From positions 6,906,835 to 6,970,834 of the forward strand of contig NW_020954548.1 in NCBI RefSeq assembly GCF_900497805.2: a DNA stretch of 64,000 nt. The letters are read 5' to 3'. Below, one piece after another: positions 11,401-22,114 of this stretch. This DNA is from Vombatus ursinus. Lineage: Eukaryota > Chordata > Mammalia > Diprotodontia > Vombatidae. The translations under genes were made by a program, and so were the position numbers. The notes beneath the pieces are model-generated. The model ran no database searches. It saw only the letters and a program-made list of their open reading frames with translations, and was not told the origin of the DNA. Each line of letters starts with the position of its first letter. Within the stretch, counting starts at the first letter, position 1.

Positions 11401-11780
11401 TTCCTTTAAGCTGACAAATGTCAGAACATGTGGCCTCCAAGACGGCTTCTGTCTGCTTTTAGGGAAATTTAGTCACTCACGAGTTAGTACTAGTTTTCTA
11501 GTTTTATGAGGTTAAAGCATTGTGAAATGCTATTCATCTAGCTATGTGGGTGTTTATTTACAGATAACTGCCATCATGATTTATTGTCTGTCAAATTATA
11601 ATTATTAGTGACACAGTTAATTGTCATTTCAACTACCTGGTAATTACCAACATGTTTTCATACGATGACAAATCTGTACTTCACATTTAAATTGGAAGGG
11701 TCATAAGCTTTCCCACTTCCATTTTAACCTTCATTCATTGCCATTCATGTTCAAAATAAAGGAATGATGGAAACTATCGA
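11400..11780. promoter_or_regulatory. Candidate conserved noncoding block
   Basis: Free of recognisable repeats and dense in TAATTA/TAATTG (homeodomain-like), TGTCA/TGACA (MEIS/TGIF-like) and 'acctggtaattacc' motifs, for example 'tgtctgtcaaattataatta' and 'gttaattgtcatttcaac'. This texture is typical of vertebrate conserved noncoding elements. That is an inference from composition only. Confidence 0.3.
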
Positions 11781-12234
11781 TAGCCTTAAGTATAATTTGA
11801 AATCTATCACATTAAAAATAATTGCTGATAGCTGGAGTGAAAAGGCAGGGGTCCTAGGAATCCTAGTTATAATAAATGGAATTTATTAATGACCCTTCCA
11901 ACCTTCCGTAATTTAGAATGATCTACCAAAGAGTACCAGTGAGAAAAAAAATAACGATACATCTTTTTCCCTAAAATCCTCTTTTCGTGCTTCATTCTGA
12001 GATGGAAGTGATCCCAAGTTCTCAAAGTCTGTGGCAGCAGAGTTCAAGCTCTGGCAGGCCCCACCAAGCTCAAAAGGCTTTGACCCCAGGCCTGGCATGA
12101 TAACTGTCTGTCATCCAAGAACTAGCCTTGCTAATAGGAGGAAAAACTCAGCAACAAAATTTGGGCCATTGGGTGATGACTTTCTCTTTTCAGTCCAGGA
12201 CAAATCACTGAGATTATCTGTCAAGTCCCAGAAT

Positions 12235-12300
12235 TAGTTGCATTCTGTGCTTGGCATATGTCAGATACTTAATAAATGTTTGTTGACTTGTTGACTTGAT
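12235..12300 (+). repeat. L2/MIR 3' tail
   Basis: 'gtgcttggcatatgtcagat' followed by 'acttaataaatgtttgttg' is the shared L2/MIR 3' end. Confidence 0.7.
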
Positions 12301-12930
12301 TTGCATTAGGGGATGGAGTACCCCTATTGATGGAATCATGAATCTCTTGAAATACTGAGATAAAAATCCACTCAGTATATTCTACAGGGCACTACTTGTT
12401 GAAATGGGTCGTGGTTATCATTGGGTGCTATGTGCCAAATGCCAAAGCTACTTCATTGTGCTGAGCCTGCCTGATTCTCACAAATGAAAAAAAAAAAAAA
12501 AGAAAGCAAAGCAAACTCAACTATCCTGGTAATATAAAGCTTCTGTGATTGGGGCTCAGGGCTTTGAAATATAATCCTGTACTTTGGTTCTCCTTCAAGT
12601 AGACACCTATGGAGTTAGTCATTTATCTCAAGGCTTAGCCCCACTTTTTGGAGGCTATTTTAGTTATTTGGCATTGGTTTCTTCTGTTCTATAGTGGGGC
12701 TTGTTGCCTGGGCTTGTTTTTAAGCACTACATAGAAGTAGAGAGAAGCACATAAAAGTGCATAGGTAATTCTTCTAGGCCCAGTGATAAATTCATATCTA
12801 TGCTATAATCAGGACCTGACAAGCATATTCTGCTTCCCTTTCAGAACAGCCATATGTGTACAGCCATTTAGGAAAAGGCCCATATGTTTATAGTATGAAC
12901 TCATTATTTGCTTATGAGTTTATGTCTTAT
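12300..12930. other. No recognised feature; short A-run
   Basis: An A-run at about 12487-12501 is followed by 'gaaagcaaagcaaac'. No SINE body could be aligned to it. No supported open frame. Confidence 0.4.
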
Positions 12931-12934
12931 TAGG

Positions 12935-13110
12935 AAATAAAGTCATAGCCGTAAGGGACCTTACAGATCATTTAACCCAATCTCCTCATTTTACAAATAA
13001 GGAAATTAATTTGGCCCCAAGGAAGTTAAGTGACTTGCCCAATGTCACACAGCTAGGTGTGGCTGAGCCAGGCCTACAATTCCTGACATGCAGTTCAGTG
13101 TTCTTTGCAA
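12935..13110 (-). repeat. MIR SINE
   Basis: 'ccaatctcctcattttacaa', 'gaagttaagtgacttgccca' and 'gtcacacagctagg' mark reverse-oriented MIR. Confidence 0.85.
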
Positions 13111-13216
13111 ACTGAATTTCTCAAGAAAGGTGATCTTGAAATTCTTTTACATCTAGTAAGCATTGTCCTGGTGTCATAATGAATAGTTGACAAATACTGT
13201 CTTGATTGACTTTCTG

Positions 13217-13253
13217 AATAATATTTGAGAGACTCTGTCTCTCAAATATTATT
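13217..13253. repeat. Perfect short palindrome
   Basis: Arms aataatatttgagaga (13217-13232) and tctctcaaatattatt (13238-13253) are exact reverse complements across a 5-nt loop (ctctg). It abuts a MIR-like piece at 13254-13330. Confidence 0.95.
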
Positions 13254-13581
13254 GGACTGAGGATCACTGGAGGTACTGGAAGAGCAGGGTACAAGTCCTG
13301 CCTCTGACACATACTAGGTAGGTGACCACTTAATTTACTAGTACTCCCATGGTAAATTCCTAGAACAATAAATTGTATAAGATTTGCCTATCTTAGGTAG
13401 ATGACATTTTGTATACTGATTAAAATCATAAGTCCAGACACAAAATAAAATAAAATAAAATGAGTAATACTCACTTTTATATCAGTAACTGGCTGTGTAC
13501 ACAACATCGCAAAGAGGGAAGTCAGTATCATATTTCAGTAAAAATAAGAAATTAATGAGATGGATAAGTAGCTTCTCATTT

Positions 13582-13820
13582 TTTTGTTGTTCAGTCATGT
13601 CTGACTCTTCCTGACCCCATTGGGGATTTTCTTAGCAGAGGTACTAGAGTGGTTTGCTATTTGCTTCTCTGGCTCATTTTACAGATGAGGAACTGAGGCA
13701 AACCAGGTTAAGTGACTTACCTTAGGTCACACAGTTACTAAGTGTCTGAGGTCAAGAACTCAAGATGAGGCTTCCAGACTCCAGGCCCAGCACTCTATCC
13801 ACTGTGCCATCTAGCTGCCC
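13582..13820 (-). repeat. Marsupial SINE (MAR1 type)
   Basis: 'gttgttcagtcatgtctgac', 'ttttacagatgaggaactg' and the head 'tgccatctagctgccc'. Exact 12-bp target duplications 'agcttctcattt' at 13570-13581 and 13821-13832. Confidence 0.93.
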
Positions 13821-13843
13821 AGCTTCTCATTTAACCAAAGGCC

Positions 13844-13975
13844 AAGGCAGCTAGATGGCACAGTAGATAGTCAGGAGTCAGGAGGACCTAAATTCAAATC
13901 CAGTCTCAGGCACTTAGTAGCTCTGTGACCCTGGGCAAGTCACTTAACCCTGATTGCCTCAAAAAAAAAAAAAGG
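13844..13975 (+). repeat. Marsupial SINE (short type) with A-tail
   Basis: It starts 'ggcagctagatggcacagta', includes 'gaccctgggcaagtcactta', and ends 'gattgcctc' plus A13. It lies head-to-head with the minus-strand SINE ending at 13820, so the two tRNA-like heads form an inverted repeat 23 bp apart. Confidence 0.9.
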
Positions 13976-13999
13976 GCTTATCTTCGCTGTCAGAGATAT

Positions 14000-14205
14000 G
14001 GATAGGGAGGCAGCTTGTTCACTGGAAAAAGGGGTAGATTTGAAGACTGAGGACCAGGATCCAGATCATGCTTCTCACATTTATCCACTGTGTGATTGTG
14101 GGCAAGTCACCTATCCTTTCTAGACTTGTTTCCATCAGTAAAATGAACGGGGTTGAACTAAATGAACTGTAAGGATCCTTCTAGTTTTAAATCTATGATC
14201 GCTGA
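14000..14205 (+). repeat. MIR SINE
   Basis: 'gtgtgattgtgggcaagtca', 'tgtttccatcagtaaaatga' and 'aaggatccttctagttttaa' follow MIR order. Confidence 0.75.
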
Positions 14206-14209
14206 TTTG

Positions 14210-15480
14210 CAAAAGTGAATGTCCATCTGCTTTTGATCCCACCTGAAAATGACAAGCAACTTTTCATTTGGCGTACAGCAATGAAACAGATTTTATTAAA
14301 TCAGAAGAATAAAAGGTGGGCTATTTTACTTTCTTTTTCACATTAGGTCAATCCTTTTATATGAGAAGTTTCTGTGGCCCTCAAGGGACATGTGTAGCAA
14401 TGGAGGAGAGTGACTTGACAAAAAAAATGGGATGGTCATAGGCCCTTGAAACTGAAATATTCCTTGGATAAAGCTTGGTCATAATGGAAGAAGGAAAAGA
14501 TTGCTCAGAGGGAGGGTACAGACTTTGGTATATCGGGACCTCTTAAACTCTATCTATAACTCAGAAATTATTTATTATGCTCCTGGAAAGCCATTCTTTT
14601 TTCTGAAAATTGACCCATCCTCCAAGATTGTGGCTACTGAGCTGCAAAGAAAAACAAGCCTAGGATAAGTATAGAGGAGATCCATGCACTTTTTCTCTTG
14701 GTTGGGATTTGATGGAAGGCCTATATTTTCTGAATCTGCAGGATCCAGAAGCTCATAATGGTGCTTGAATAATTCTTATGAGCTGACTCCATTACCACCA
14801 AAATCTTGGAATGTCCCAGAAGTTTTTTTACAATAAAAGCCTACAATTCACTTTATTGTTGTGAGCATAATTGTGATTAGTAACAGAATCTCATTCTCAG
14901 CCACTTGATTTCTTCAGGTCATGTCAACCACGTTGATGTTGATTATTATGATCATTTTCATGTGAATACTTGCCATTTTTGTATTTTAAACTTGCTGCAC
15001 AGTAATTAATCTTTAGAACATCTTATACATCTGGGGAAAGTGAGGTACAGGGAGGCTGTGATAGGTCCAGTGTTATTTGGGTCATTGGCATCTTTAAAGC
15101 AAGAAATAATTTTTTTACCTCTAACACTGAGCTTGAGACCAAAATTCTCCTTCTTGACTTTTTGTCACTTTGCTGTATTAGGGATGAAAACTTGGAGGAG
15201 AGAAACATTAATTTGAGTTGCCAATGAGAAACAAAACTTCATTTTTTTATATACCCTTTGTATGCTTCAAAGATCCCAAACTGTAAGGTCAAGGTCCCAA
15301 AAGTTCCTTTATTTGAACCAGGATTCTTCTGGTGGCATTTAGAGTTGATATCAGAAGACTAAATTTCTAAATAACTAAAAGGTTAAAGGAAAAATGTATT
15401 GTGGGCATAAGTTGACATCAGCACATTGCCAACAATGACTTTCAAGATAAAAAGCATAAAACAAATAATTCAGTTGAGGA
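14210..15480. other. Unique DNA, no gene seen
   Basis: No dispersed repeat and no supported exon. The part at 14830-15010 ('agcataattgtgattagtaa', 'gatgttgattattatgatca', 'cacagtaattaatc') is AT-rich with homeodomain-like motifs and could be conserved noncoding DNA. This rests on composition only. Confidence 0.35.
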
Positions 15481-16330
15481 AACATTTACTTTACCCTTAC
15501 CATATACAAGGCAGTAAGGTGCTGTGCATAAAATGGTGACATTTAAATAGTCCTTACCTTCAAGGATCATAGTATAATAAATTTAGAGGTGAAGAGTCCT
15601 TATAGACCACCTGGTCCAGTCCCTTCATTTTATAGATAAGGTGACTGAGATCCAGAAGTGTTAAGTGATTTGTGCATGGTCATGCAAGTAGTAGGTGGCA
15701 GAGACAAGATTTTAAACTAGGTCTCCTCTTACTTCAGATACAATCCTCTTGCCACTATACCACATTGCCTCTGGTTTATATTCTATTTGAGAGAAGAAAA
15801 GAACCTAACAATGCAAAACATAGACATATATACAAAGTAAATACTCAGCATTTTCAAATATAAATTGATTCTTGGGGCAGAGAGTGAAGAGTGCTTACTG
15901 GGGAGATTAGGAAAGGTCTTCTGTAGGAGGTGACACTTCAGAGGAAACTTTAGGGGACCTTGGGAATCCAAGAGGCAGAGGTGAGAAGGTAGTCTAAACA
16001 TGAAGGATAGCTTGTGAAAAGTCACAGAGTGGGAGATAGAATGCCACATGTGCAGAATGGCAAGTCAGCTGGTTTGGCTGGAACACAGAAGAGGTATAAT
16101 GAGAAATCCTTTGGAATGATAAATTGAAGTCAGATTATAGCTGTCTTTAAATGACAAACAGAAAAGTTTGTATTTTATTCTAGAGAGCTACAGAAGCTTC
16201 TGAAGCAGGAGAATTACCATGGTCTGCTTTAGGAATATTAATTTGACATCTATGTGAAAGATAGATTGGAGAGAGGGGAAACTAGAGCTAAAGGAGACCC
16301 ATAAGGTGGCTACTGGATTGAGGACATAGA
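15480..16330 (+). repeat. Ancient dispersed repeat, split by MIR
   Basis: 'aacatttactttacccttac...aaggcagtaaggtgctgtgc' leads into 'ttaccttcaaggatcatag'. The piece then resumes as 'aaaggtcttctgtaggaggt', 'gtttgtattttattctagag' and 'ggctactggattgagg'. This is the same family as the window start and 29410-30620. A reverse-oriented MIR occupies 15565-15775. The spacing fits the known order of this long repeat, though I cannot name it with certainty. Confidence 0.55.
15565..15775 (-). repeat. MIR SINE inserted in an older repeat
   Basis: 'ccacctggtccagtcccttc', 'agaagtgttaagtgatttgt' and 'ccactataccacattgcctc' are the reverse-oriented MIR series. Confidence 0.8.
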
Positions 16331-16549
16331 TGACTGGAAAAGAACATGAGGTCATCAAGTTGAAAGAAAGAGAAATAACAAAATAAACAACTCAAGGGCG
16401 ACACTGGTGTCATCAACTTAGAATATAATGAGTGAGCTGGGTAGATTCTCGTTGAAGGATGGTTCAGAAAACATTCACAAAAAAGAAGAAAAAAAAAAGG
16501 ACAATATGAGAAGGTAGAGTGGGATCTTCATTGGTCTTAGGTGACAAAC

Positions 16550-16880
16550 TATCCATACATGCTACTCCATCTCCCATTTTTGTGTCTCATCTCTACCTCT
16601 TGGAACTTCTAACTCAAGGCTCAGTTCTGATACCAACTCCTTCAAGAGGCCTTTTCTGATTCAACCTGTTATTTGTGCACCCTGACCCTGAAATTGTTTC
16701 ATTTTTATTGTGGATGTATCCTATATTTAATTTTCTGTAACACCTCCCCCATGTTCCCCAGAATGTAAATTCCTTGGGGGTTGGTACTCGTCTGCTTATT
16801 TTTTACATTGTGTCCCCACCATCTAACACAAAGCTTAGAACATATCATGTAAAGGACTTAATAATGGATTATTAGTTGAT
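16550..16880 (+). repeat. L2 LINE 3' end
   Basis: 'ccttcaagaggccttttctg', 'ccagaatgtaaattccttgg' and 'ccatctaacacaaagcttag' follow L2 3' order. Confidence 0.8.
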
Positions 16881-16899
16881 TATTATGGATGAAATTTCA

Positions 16900-17340
16900 A
16901 ATATTATTAAATATGTAGCAGCCTAAAGCATCAACCTTGTCCTGAGGACAGAATTATCCTGGTCCTAGCAAAAGCCAGAAGAAAAACTGATGAATCCCTT
17001 AGATAAGATCTATAGAATCGTGGAAATCCAGGTAGGTTCAAGCCAGGGTTGATCTTCTCCTTTCCCTTTTTTAATATCTGCTAATAAAAAGGATTTGATA
17101 TATTGACACTGTATATAATTGATAAAGTTTAAAGCAGTAGTACTTACATGTTAACAAGGTACAAATCACTGATTTTGCTTAAGACAAAAGAACAAATATC
17201 TAATTGAAATTCAGATATCAGCCCACTGAAAGAGGAATTTAGAAGGACATAGGGGCCATTTCTATCATCCTAAAGTTGTATTAACATGGGACAACACATA
17301 AAAGTCAAGATCTAAGCTTTCTGTACCATTGGATATTACA
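16900..17340. other. No recognised feature
   Basis: AT-rich, no supported frame or repeat. Confidence 0.4.
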
Positions 17341-17344
17341 GATG

Positions 17345-17600
17345 CAAGTTTTAGGAGAGTTCATTCATTCAATCATTCATTCAACAAACATTTATTCAGC
17401 ACCTACTATTTTCAGAAAATTATCTAGGCCCTAGGAGAGGTGCCTAAATTTATATGATATTATCTATACTCTAATGGAGTAATTTGTAATTCATAAGGTG
17501 ACTAAGACATGAACATTGAAATATGTGATATTAAATGAATCATTTATTATCCAGGTAGAGAATTAAGTGCTATGTGAAGTACAGGAGTTGAATAGAATGA
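17345..17600 (+). repeat. Ancient dispersed repeat fragment
   Basis: 'cattcattcaacaaacattt', 'attcagcacctactattt' and 'aagtgctatgtgaagtac' fit the start of the same long repeat family as at 15480 and 29410. Confidence 0.5.
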
Positions 17601-17609
17601 GGTGGGGCT

Positions 17610-17995
17610 TTTATATGTATACCACTCCATCTCTTGGTTCTGGCCATTTCCTCTGGCTGCCCCCCATGTCTGGAATGTTCTCCTTCCTCATATTCATCAC
17701 CTGGCTTCCTTTAAGTTCCAACTAAAATTCCATCTCCTGTAGAAAGCCCTTTCCTGCTTCTCTTAATTCTAATGTCCTTCCTTTGTTAATTATTTCTTAT
17801 TTGTCCGGCATATAACTTCTTTGTACATATCTGTTTACCTGTCTCCCCCACTAGATTGTGGGCTCCCTGAGGACACAGGGAGCTTCTTTTTTGCTTCTTT
17901 TTTGTATCACCAAAGCTTAGCACAGTGTTTAGCACAAAGCTTAGCATAGGCACACAGTAGGCACTTAACAAATGTTTCTTGATTATTGATTATTT
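17610..17995 (+). repeat. L2 LINE 3' end, well preserved
   Basis: 'ccccatgtctggaatgttct', 'tgtagaaagccctttcctg', 'tgtctcccccactagattgt' and 'cacacagtaggcacttaaca' are diagnostic L2 3' phrases. Confidence 0.9.
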
Positions 17996-17999
17996 GAAA

Positions 18000-18350
18000 C
18001 ATGAAACGGCCAGTTGCCAGAATGTTCAAGAAATTTCCATGAGCATTTCTGCTGTTTCAAAGAAGGACTGCCAGTAAACAGACTATTCCAATGTCACAAA
18101 GGATTATAGACATTAGGGAAGATTTTCTAGCCTGTGAAAAGGACTACTAATCCAATTTCTATGGATATGAACTATATCTTATAAAATATTGACACTGTGT
18201 ACTTTATTAGGGAATCTCACTTGAGATTTGAGAGGAATGAAATCTGCTTGCACTTTGTGGGAGGGCCTAATTGGCCCTTCCATCAATACTAAGTAATTGC
18301 TTTGCCCTCAAAGATCTCTGGACAAGAGCAATTGCTGTTTTGGTGAAAAA
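18000..18350. other. No recognised feature
   Basis: Unique DNA before a SINE. No supported frame. Confidence 0.4.
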
Positions 18351-18354
18351 TGTT

Positions 18355-18604
18355 GTTCAGTTGTGTCTGACTCTTCCTGACCCAAATTGGGATTTTCTTG
18401 ACCAACACACTGGAGTGGTTTGCCATTTCCTTCACTAGATCATCTTACAGATGAGGAAGCTGAAGCAAATAAAGTTAAGTGACTTACCCAGAGTCACATA
18501 GCTAGTAAAGGTCTGAGGCCATAGTTGAACTTAGGTCTTCCTGACTCCAAGCAGGGTGCTCTATCCACTGAGTCACCTAGACCCAACGCCACCTAGCTGC
18601 TCCT
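18355..18604 (-). repeat. Marsupial SINE (MAR1 type)
   Basis: 'gttgttcagttgtgtctgac', 'ctggagtggtttgccatttc' and the head 'cgccacctagctgctcc'. Flanks 'ggtgaaaaat' and 'cgtgaaagat' may be an eroded target duplication. Confidence 0.87.
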
Positions 18605-18636
18605 TCGTGAAAGATATGGAACGATAAATAGACAGC

Positions 18637-19075
18637 TTGTATCAGTTAATTGTCACTATCTGGTCATTAGCATATGATCATCTATAGTTCTCCTCACCCC
18701 TACTTACCTGCTAACCACATTGAAGGATTTCTGACCTCAGATATCCTGCAGGCATGCTGGTGGATTCACTCCTCACTCTAAGAACTTAGGCCATCATCAG
18801 AGACTCCTTGGGTCATCCGCACAGCTCTGAGGTTGTGTTGATGCCACCTCGAGCTGAAGGGGGCTGGTTGGAGCTACAACCTTTAATGGAAGGCACTGGC
18901 AATGGTAACTGGCATACTGCCTGGATGGATGACTATACAACTTACTGTGCTAACTTCAAGTGTCCTGATTCCCCTGACTTATGAAAGTATCTGATGACCT
19001 CAGAACTCAGATAATTATAAAATAAATGTTCTAGAACTGTACTGCTTGTGTGTCTGAATGATCTGTCTCAGTTAC
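18637..19075 (+). other. Possible old solo LTR (weak)
   Basis: Non-SINE DNA of about 440 bp begins 'tgtatcagttaattgtcact' and carries AATAAA near 19020 followed by 'gtactgcttgtgtgtctg', a layout seen in retroviral R/U5 regions. No second copy lies in the window and no clear target duplication was found. If real, it is a fossil LTR of unknown class. Confidence 0.25.
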
Positions 19076-19079
19076 CTAA

Positions 19080-19650
19080 ATCTTTTCCACATGAACTGAT
19101 TAGTCATAACTATTTCCTTAAATAGATGTCTAGCTGGCACTTCCTTCCCTGGGGACATCCACACATGTCTGCAACTTTGCTATAGAGTCCACCCAAAGTG
19201 CTAAAGCCCGTCTTGACATTCTTTTGACATTACATAGATATCAACGGAGATGTCTATGTATTGTCTACTGATGGTCCCTCTTTCTTGATACATGATCGAC
19301 TCACCATTTTTCTGGTCATAAATCTTACTCATGATACCCTTTGTATGATTCCTGTATAATTCCTAATATCCAATGTGTTATAACTCACTCAGATTTGCCA
19401 TGTGTGCCCTTTGGGCAACACTCCACTTTAATTCTTCAGAGTCTATTCCACATGTCCTGTAGCAATGCAGCATCACTGAAAGAACAATAATGTTCACAAA
19501 AGGGGGAGAGGGTGTTTCAGGAAGAATGGGTCACCAAAAGCACTCTTCAGTTTCTCAAAGGCAATCCAGACCATTCTCTTCCTCCTATTCCTGGCCTTGC
19601 ACATTGTCCATTTGTAGTATCCTTAAACTGGAGATATGTGAACTGTTGGG
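19080..19650. other. No recognised feature
   Basis: Unique DNA. The 65- and 110-codon plus-strand frames near 19490-19844 overlap each other and run into a SINE, so I read them as chance. Confidence 0.45.
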
Positions 19651-19654
19651 TTTT

Positions 19655-19928
19655 GTTCAGCTGTTTCAGGAGTGTCACTCTTTGTGAGCCCATTTGGCTT
19701 TTTGGTTTTGTTTTGTTTTTGTCTTGTTCTGTTTCGTTTTGTTGGCAAAGATACTGTAGTAGTTTACCATGTCCTTCTCCAGCTCATTTTATGGAGGAGG
19801 AACTGAGGAAGACAGGGTTAAGTGAATTGTCCAGGGTCACATAGCTAGTAAGTGTCTGAGGCTGGATTTGAATCAGGAAGATGAGTCTTCCTGACTCCAG
19901 GTCCAACACTGCATTATCTAGCTGCCCA
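19655..19928 (-). repeat. Marsupial SINE (MAR1 type) with internal T/G-rich expansion
   Basis: It has 'ggcaaagatactgtagtagt', 'atggaggaggaactgagg', 'cacatagctagtaagtgtct' and a shortened head 'tatctagctgccc'. A TTTTG-rich insert (19700-19742) sits where the usual 'catttggggttttcttggc' would be. An L2/MIR tail follows at 19938-19990. Confidence 0.85.
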
Positions 19929-19999
19929 AACTATTGGACTAAATCTGTACATATAGTGGATGCTTAATAAATAAATGTGTTTCATTGAATCAAATTATC

Positions 20000-20905
20000 A
20001 TATGAGAAAGCAAAATTCTGAAAACACCCATAGGTTTCACAAAACAAATGCAAATAGGCTGTTATATTTCCACAAAGGCCCCAAAACATCCTCTGAGGCA
20101 GAAATAGCCAAACATACCTCATTTACATGAGTTATGAAGTGAAATTTATGCCCTAATGTCAGTAAAGTCAAGTAGAAACTTGGTCAGCAAAGTCAAAACA
20201 CAGCTGATTAACACCAGTACTGGTTGTTAAACCAAAGTGCGCTCACACTCACCTACTGAACAGCCGAATTTTATTGCTATTATTGCCTGTCTTATAAACT
20301 CATTCTTAGACAACAATGATCACTTCTGAGGTTCTCTACACTCAAAGAAAGCTTCACCTGCTCAGAGAGACCCCCAAAGTCCAATCACTCTCTCTCTCTC
20401 CTCTATTCTCCAATTTTTCCATTTTTCTCTTCTTTCTTTCCCTTTCCACTTTCATTATTCCATTTCTTATCCCTTTTTGCTTCTTCAAAGGTATTATCAG
20501 CATAAGTTTCTTAATCTACCTCCATTACTAACTTGGAATAACCCCCACTTCAGTTCCCCAGATTTCCTCGATGTGGCAAATTCCAGGTAAGAGGGGAGTG
20601 AGGCTTTGGGTTACCTTAAGCAACAAAGATCACCATGTAGATGATGTGTTCACCCTGAAAGAACCAACACACATAAAAAAGCACAGACAAATAGTGCTTT
20701 GTTAGATGTTTCCTTTTCTTCCTCTTCTTCTACTTCTTCTCTTTCTCCTTCTTTTTCTCTCCCTGAAACAATCAGCTCTACTTTGTGGCTGAAGTAGGGG
20801 AAGCAAACAAATTGAAAGTGAAACTGAGAGTTGGCAATAAAGTGAGGACATCTGCAGAGGCTTGCAAGGAAATTTACATGCTTGTAGGGTTTCTAGTTAC
20901 ATATT
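20000..20905. other. Mostly unique DNA, pyrimidine tracts
   Basis: CT-rich tracts at 20388-20480 and 20708-20765. No supported exon. The 71-codon frame across the CT tract is low-complexity. Confidence 0.45.
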
Positions 20906-20909
20906 TTTT

Positions 20910-20998
20910 GTTGCCTGGTAACCAACCCCACAGTTCCCTTTCATGTTTTATTTTTCTCAGTATCCTCTGTTTATAGTGTAATTACTACTGTGACATCA
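20910..20998. promoter_or_regulatory. RFX X-box-like site with nearby CRE-like motif
   Basis: GTTGCCTGGTAAC at 20910-20922 matches the X-box pattern GTTGCC-N1-GGTAAC on both half-sites. TGACATCA (CRE-like) lies at 20991-20998, followed by CAGCTG near 21016. X-box factors (RFX family) bind imperfect palindromes of this kind. No gene start is recognisable nearby, so function is unknown. Confidence 0.3.
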
Positions 20999-21029
20999 TA
21001 ATCCCACCACTGAGCAGCTGTCAGGGGGC

Positions 21030-21885
21030 CTAGCTGCTGAGTAAACACTGTTTTACAATCCCTACTACTAGAGGTTGATTTACTAAATAGATCAATATTT
21101 GGTTTGTAGGCATAAGGATTAGGAGGTGGAAGTGTCTTTTGAAAAGTCCCCTATCTTCCCAGGGTCCCTGCACACCTGAGAATGCTAGAGAGAAAAGAAA
21201 AGGCAGGTTCATGGACAAAAAAAAGTCACTGAAATGGAATAAAGCTGCCCAAGATTTCCACAGATGGTTTTGCAAAGAGTAGCTTGTTTTAAGAAAACAG
21301 CCCTATTTGGGAATTAGTAATGTATTGGAAGTTCATGGTTTTAAAACAACTGTTCTTTTTAGTAGGGCTCCTCACTTAAGAGAATTCTTTGCCTCCAGCT
21401 CTTAATCCTTTTTTAAAAAAATCTTTCTAAATAGATATAAAGCCAATAGGGATGATAATAATTACTTAGGTAAAAACATTATGAGTCTTTCCTTCTTCCT
21501 TCCATAGACAACAATGGTCCTACTTTTCATATTAGTTGAGGTGGCCCCAAATGAACAGTTTTACAAGGTTTATTTCTCTCACCCAGTTGACTAAATGATA
21601 TCTTGGTGAAGGATGACTTAAGCATTATCTCCTCCACAGAACATATTATGAATGTAAACAATGGAGCAGACTGTCACCAATGGTAAAAACAGGGTAGAGA
21701 GATTGTATGATCCAGTGAAAGAAAGAGACAATGGAAGGAATAGAAGGAGCTGGTATGTGGGTGGGAAAAAGATGATGTCTGGTGAGGTGAGGGAGATGAG
21801 AGGAAGAAATATAAAGAAGGGAAGGGATAGTGAGAAAGGGGAGGGATGGTTTAAGTAAATGGCACAGGTAAAGGAAAGGAATATT
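21030..21885. other. No recognised repeat or gene
   Basis: Purine-rich DNA at 21660-21860 yields a 65-codon low-complexity frame. Nothing else supported. Confidence 0.4.
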
Positions 21886-21889
21886 TACA

Positions 21890-22110
21890 AAACCTACTAA
21901 TTAGCAAGATATCATTTTATGCTGATTAATTATTTCATTGAGTAATTATGGCCCGCCTCAGAAGAAATAATACTATGCAGTAATTTCTTTTATACTTTGC
22001 AAAAACATGCAAAATCTACCATTCAGTGTAATGAAATAACATGTACATAGTACAGAATAACACTTTGAGGTGTTATTATTATAATCAGTGTATATTCTTC
22101 AGGTAAACGG
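21890..22110. promoter_or_regulatory. Candidate conserved noncoding block
   Basis: Repeat-free AT-rich DNA with 'atgctgattaattatttcat', 'gagtaattatgg' and 'atgcaaaatctacc' motifs. Composition and motif density suggest conserved regulatory DNA. Not demonstrable from a single genome. Confidence 0.25.
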
Positions 22111-22114
22111 CTTT

